From assembly GCA_003220855.1 (NCBI GenBank), contig QHTP01000080.1:1-9092 (forward strand): DNA of 9,092 nt. Reading direction: 5' to 3'. The notes under the pieces are model-generated. The model ran no database searches and was not told the DNA's origin. It was given only the letters and a program-made list of their open reading frames with translations. The position numbers and the translations under genes were made by a program. Positions 6,133 to 9,092 of the stretch are shown piece by piece (within the stretch, counting starts at the first letter, position 1; every line of letters begins with the position of its first letter). This DNA is from Gemmatimonadota bacterium (GTDB lineage: Bacteria > Gemmatimonadota > Gemmatimonadetes > Gemmatimonadales > GWC2-71-9).

Positions 6133-7255
6133 TCGTGGCGCACCCCAGCAGCTTGAGGGTTCGCTCCATGTCGGCTCGCAGGATGTCGAGCGCGCGGGTG
6201 ACACCCGCCTCGCCCGCGGCCGCGAGCCCGTAGGCGTACGCGCGACCGACCAGCACGGCCCGGGCGCCGAGGCAGATGGCCTTCACGATGTCGCTGCCGC
6301 GACGGATGCCCCCATCCATCAGGACTTCGGCCTGGCCGCCGACGGCCGTCACGACTTCCGGGAGCACGCGCAGCGAGGCGGGGACGCCGTCGAGCTGGCG
6401 CCCCCCGTGATTGGAAACGACGACGGCCGCCGCGCCGGCGTCGACCGCGCGGCAGGCGTCGTCGCCCGTCAGCACCCCTTTGACGACCATCGGTCCGTGC
6501 CAGGCATCGCGCAGCCAGCGCAGGTCCTCCCAGGTCACAGCGGCGCGGGCCAGCGCCGTGGTGACGTCCACAAGCGGCATCGGCCCCTGGCCGGGCGCTA
6601 CGACGTTCGGCAACGCGGGGACGCCGCCGTCCCGCAGGAAGGAGGCGAGCCACGCGGGACGGGCGAGCAGCTGGGGAAGGAAGGGGAGCTTCGCGCCGAA
6701 CGAGCCGTCGAGGAGCTCGGCCACGCCGTTGCGGACGTCGCGCTCGCGCAGCCCCGCGACGGGCGTGTCGATCGTGACGACCAGCGCCGCGTACCCCGCG
6801 GCCCGGGCGCGCGCGATCGCCGCCTCGGCGGCGTCCCGGCCGCCGATCAGATAGAGCTGGTACCACACGGGCCCCGACGAGGCGGCCTTCACCTCCTCGA
6901 GCTTGTGCCCCGACATGGTGGAAAGGATGTATGCGGCACCCGCCGCGCCGGCGGCGCCGGCGGCGGCGCGCTCGCCGGCGGGATGCATCAGCCGGCTGTA
7001 CCCGACCGGCGCGAGCAGCAGGGGGAAGGCGAGTTCGCTGCCCAGCACCGCGGTGCGCAGATCGACGCCGGACACGCTCACCGCGTGGTGCGGCTGGAAG
7101 GTCACCGCGTCGAAAGCGCGGCGGTTTTCGCGCAGCGTGACCTCGCCTTCAGCGCCGCCATCCAGGTAGTCGAAGACCACCTTGGGGAGGCGGCGCCGCG
7201 CCAGCAGGCGCAGGTCTTCGATGTTCACGACGCGGGGAGAGGCGACGGATGTCAT
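6092..7255 (-). CDS. FMN-dependent alpha-hydroxy-acid oxidase/dehydrogenase (lactate/glycolate oxidase family)
   Basis: A 387-residue TIM-barrel flavoenzyme that oxidises a 2-hydroxy acid to the 2-oxo acid, passing electrons to O2 or the respiratory chain. Family residues visible: Tyr30 in FDYLDGGAEGE, LAPVGYSRLMHP (81-92), WYQLY (131-135), Asp163 in TIDTP, the GLRERDVRNG loop (168-177), Lys259 (VVKGV), the active-site SNHGGRQLDG with His283 and Arg286, and the FMN-phosphate segment DGGIRRGSDIVK then GRAYAYGL (314-344). Length and motif order are complete. Substrate could be lactate, glycolate, mandelate or another; the APVG/MHPAGE region and the C-terminal half also recall MftD of mycofactocin synthesis, but no mftABC is present. 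The ATG at 7255 lies 12 bp after the GH31 stop, indicating co-transcription; the ribosome site is weak. Its last 41 bases overlap the 3' end of the convergent membrane gene. Confidence 0.92.
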   Translation of the reverse strand: MTSVASPRVVNIEDLRLLARRRLPKVVFDYLDGGAEGEVTLRENRRAFDAVTFQPHHAVSVSGVDLRTAVLGSELAFPLLLAPVGYSRLMHPAGERAAAGAAGAAGAAYILSTMSGHKLEEVKAASSGPVWYQLYLIGGRDAAEAAIARARAAGYAALVVTIDTPVAGLRERDVRNGVAELLDGSFGAKLPFLPQLLARPAWLASFLRDGGVPALPNVVAPGQGPMPLVDVTTALARAAVTWEDLRWLRDAWHGPMVVKGVLTGDDACRAVDAGAAAVVVSNHGGRQLDGVPASLRVLPEVVTAVGGQAEVLMDGGIRRGSDIVKAICLGARAVLVGRAYAYGLAAAGEAGVTRALDILRADMERTLKLLGCATISQLDRSFVDTTA

Positions 7256-7267
7256 ACCGGGGCTAAC

Positions 7268-9092
7268 TCACCACCGCAACACCAACTCAGCCTCTTCCGT
7301 CGCCTGCGGGAACCGGACCGTCAAGGTCTGCGTCGGCTCATCGAAGGTCCAATCGGCGAGCGGCCGCTCCTGATTGCCGCTGCGCCACACCACCTGCTGG
7401 GGACGGCGAGCGAAATGAATGACCACGAGGTTGGCCTGATGCTGCGGCTGATAGGCGCCGCGCGCGGCGCTCAGATGAAACGTCGCGCCTGACGCATCAG
7501 GCGTGTACCGCACCTCGCGGACGGACGATGCGCCGTCGTACTTGCCGTCATCCTCGTAGTAGGTGCGACTGGTCGCAGATTGGGCGAACACTTCGAAGCT
7601 GAGCGGCGCCGTGACCCAGTCGCGCGTCGTCTGCATGACCGGTGCGCGAAACAGGATCGCCCCCTCCCGCACGAACAGGGGCAGCGCATCGATCGCCGCC
7701 GGCACCGCCGTCCACTTCCTTCCCGCAAACTCCTTCAGACGCTCGGCATCGTACCACGTGCCTTGAGGGAAATACACGTTACGGCCGCTGTCACCGGGCG
7801 CGAGCACGGGCGCCACGAGTAGGTCGTGGCCGAACAAGAATTCGCTGGAGAGGTTGTACGTCGCGGGATCGTCGGGGGACTCGAGCACCAGCGCGCGCAT
7901 CATGGGCATCCCGCTGTGCGAGCTCTCGTAGAACGCGTTGTAGATGTACGGCAGGTACGTGTAGCGCCGCTCGATCGCGCGTCGGTTGTAGGTCTCCCAC
8001 GGCTCGCCGAACGCCCACGGCTCCTTGGGCGGGGTCGAAAACTCGGCGTGGCCGCGCATGAACGGAAAGAACGCCGCCGGCTCGGCCCAGCGTGTCCAGA
8101 GCTCGGCCGAGCCGCGTCCCGCGAAGCCACCGATATCGTTGCCGACGAACGGATACCCCGAGATCCCCATGCCGAGCAGGGTGGTGATGCCGTCGCTCAG
8201 GTGCTGCCAGTCCGCCGTGTTGTCACCGGTCCAAACGGCGGCGTAGCGCTGCCCGCCCGCGTAGGTCGCGCGCGTCAGCACGAACGGTCGCTCGCGCGGC
8301 CGCAGCTTCAGCAGCCCGTCGCGCGTGGCGCGCGACATCTGCTGCCCGTACACGTTGTGATCCTGGGCGTGGTTACCCGGCTGTCCGTCGTTCGCGAAGA
8401 GCACGTCATCCGGCATGGTGGCCGACGCGACATTGAACACCGACGGCTCGTTCATGTCATTCCAGATGCCGGTGAGACCGGCGGAGCTAAATCGCGCGAT
8501 CTGATCGGCCCACCACGCCCGCGCGCTCGCCCGGGTGAAGTCGGGGAACACCGCGGGCCCGGGCCATACCGGACCGACGAACAGGGATCCATCGGGCCTG
8601 TGCACGAAGACGTCCCGCGCCACGCCGTCGTCGTACACGGAGTAGCCGGGATCCCGCTTCACGCCCGGATCGACGATCGCCACGGTGGCGAACCCAGCGC
8701 GATCGAGATCGGCGAGCAATTGGTCGGGAGCCGGGAAGCGGTCGTGGTCCCAGGTAAAGACCCGGTATTCCTTCATGTAGTGAATGTCGAACCACACCGC
8801 GTCGGCGGGAATGCGGCGGCTGCGAAACTCCCGCGCGATTGCGCGCACCGTGCTGTCGGGATAGTAGCTGTAGCGGCACTGCTGGTACCCCACCGCCCAG
8901 AGCGGCGGCAGCTGCATGTGGCCGGTGAGGTCGCTGTAGCGGGCCAGCACGTCGGCCGGGCTCGGGCCGGCGATGACGTAGTAGTCGAGCTTGCCCCCCT
9001 CGGCCCCGAAGTCGTAGTAGGCGCGACTCTCTTTGCCGATGTCGAACGTCGATCGGTAGGTGTTGTCGAAAAAGACGCCGTGTACGCGGCCG
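7268..9092 (-). CDS. GH31 alpha-glucosidase, 5' partial (runs off the right edge)
   Basis: Glycoside hydrolase family 31 enzyme, expected to release alpha-linked glucose (or xylose) from the non-reducing end of oligosaccharides by a retaining mechanism. The frame is open to the window edge: 47 further residues upstream of the GTG at 8950 read HGVFFDNTYRSTFDIG and onward, typical GH31, so that GTG is internal. Counting from the first whole codon (9091), the substrate-binding WFDIHYM is at about 100-106, the nucleophile is Asp212 in WNDMNEPSVF, and the acid/base is Asp290 in TGDNTADW. The C-terminal beta domains follow (FLFGHDLLVAPV, then a DUF5110-like end). About 607 residues are present; GH31 proteins of this class run near 750-800, so the N-terminal beta-sandwich and any signal peptide are outside and localisation cannot be judged. 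Followed 12 bp later by the hydroxy-acid oxidase gene. Confidence 0.95.
   Translation of the reverse strand, partial: GRVHGVFFDNTYRSTFDIGKESRAYYDFGAEGGKLDYYVIAGPSPADVLARYSDLTGHMQLPPLWAVGYQQCRYSYYPDSTVRAIAREFRSRRIPADAVWFDIHYMKEYRVFTWDHDRFPAPDQLLADLDRAGFATVAIVDPGVKRDPGYSVYDDGVARDVFVHRPDGSLFVGPVWPGPAVFPDFTRASARAWWADQIARFSSAGLTGIWNDMNEPSVFNVASATMPDDVLFANDGQPGNHAQDHNVYGQQMSRATRDGLLKLRPRERPFVLTRATYAGGQRYAAVWTGDNTADWQHLSDGITTLLGMGISGYPFVGNDIGGFAGRGSAELWTRWAEPAAFFPFMRGHAEFSTPPKEPWAFGEPWETYNRRAIERRYTYLPYIYNAFYESSHSGMPMMRALVLESPDDPATYNLSSEFLFGHDLLVAPVLAPGDSGRNVYFPQGTWYDAERLKEFAGRKWTAVPAAIDALPLFVREGAILFRAPVMQTTRDWVTAPLSFEVFAQSATSRTYYEDDGKYDGASSVREVRYTPDASGATFHLSAARGAYQPQHQANLVVIHFARRPQQVVWRSGNQERPLADWTFDEPTQTLTVRFPQATEEAELVLRW

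Noticed and set aside
5656..6233. Continuation of the first membrane-protein frame to 6233
   Set aside because: After about residue 45 it becomes Arg-rich, low-hydrophobicity sequence, while the neighbouring frame carries the clear membrane helices, so the continuation is out of frame.
6935..6981. GCC/GGC-rich micro-repeat in the hydroxy-acid oxidase gene
   Set aside because: It encodes an Ala/Gly-rich helix at a place where the family normally has Ala-rich sequence; ordinary low complexity in GC-rich DNA.
7256..7267. Possible promoter between the GH31 and oxidase genes
   Set aside because: Twelve bases are too short for a promoter; the two genes are best read as one transcript.

Overview
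The window is a stretch of very GC-rich, densely coded bacterial chromosome. Codon third positions are strongly G/C, gaps between genes are short, and five of the seven genes lie on the minus strand. The mix of genes (NtrB-like soluble hybrid kinase, GH31 glucosidase, FMN-dependent alpha-hydroxy-acid oxidase, LLM flavin monooxygenase, a sugar-nucleotide epimerase of surface-polysaccharide type) suggests a heterotrophic, aerobic, soil-type bacterium. A Gemmatimonadota-like lineage is my guess from overall style only, because no rRNA or marker gene is present. There are no tRNAs, rRNAs, CRISPR arrays, transposases or phage genes.

Layout, left to right. (1) Positions 3-836, plus strand: the 3' part of an extended-SDR sugar-nucleotide epimerase resembling UDP-GlcNAc 4-epimerases, ending in a basic tail encoded by a CG dinucleotide tract. 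(2) Positions 853-2694, minus strand, convergent with it: a soluble hybrid histidine kinase (two PAS-like regions, HisKA, HATPase, receiver). (3) Positions 2695-2864: a 170-bp gap with one good inverted repeat upstream of the kinase. (4) Positions 5442 down to 2865, minus strand: a tight three-gene operon in the order SsuE-type NAD(P)H:FMN reductase, RimK-like ATP-grasp ligase, SsuD/SfnG-type FMNH2-dependent monooxygenase. (5) Positions 5443-5519: a 77-bp divergent intergenic region with a 16-bp palindrome. (6) Positions 5520-6132, plus strand: a DUF6498-like membrane protein gene broken by an internal out-of-frame deletion or frameshift. (7) Positions 7255-6092, minus strand: an FMN-dependent alpha-hydroxy-acid oxidase whose 3' end overlaps the membrane gene tail to tail. 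(8) Positions 9092 down to 7268, minus strand: a GH31 alpha-glucosidase, truncated by the window edge, 12 bp upstream of the oxidase and probably co-transcribed with it.

How the genes fit together: the reductase and the LLM monooxygenase form a classical two-component flavin monooxygenase (the reductase supplies FMNH2). The unusual element is the ATP-grasp ligase encoded between them and coupled to the monooxygenase by a 2-bp gap. This suggests a pathway in which a carboxylate is ligated to an amine or amino acid and a member of the same pathway is oxygenated. Neither the substrate nor the pathway can be named from sequence. It is the best candidate here for undescribed biology.
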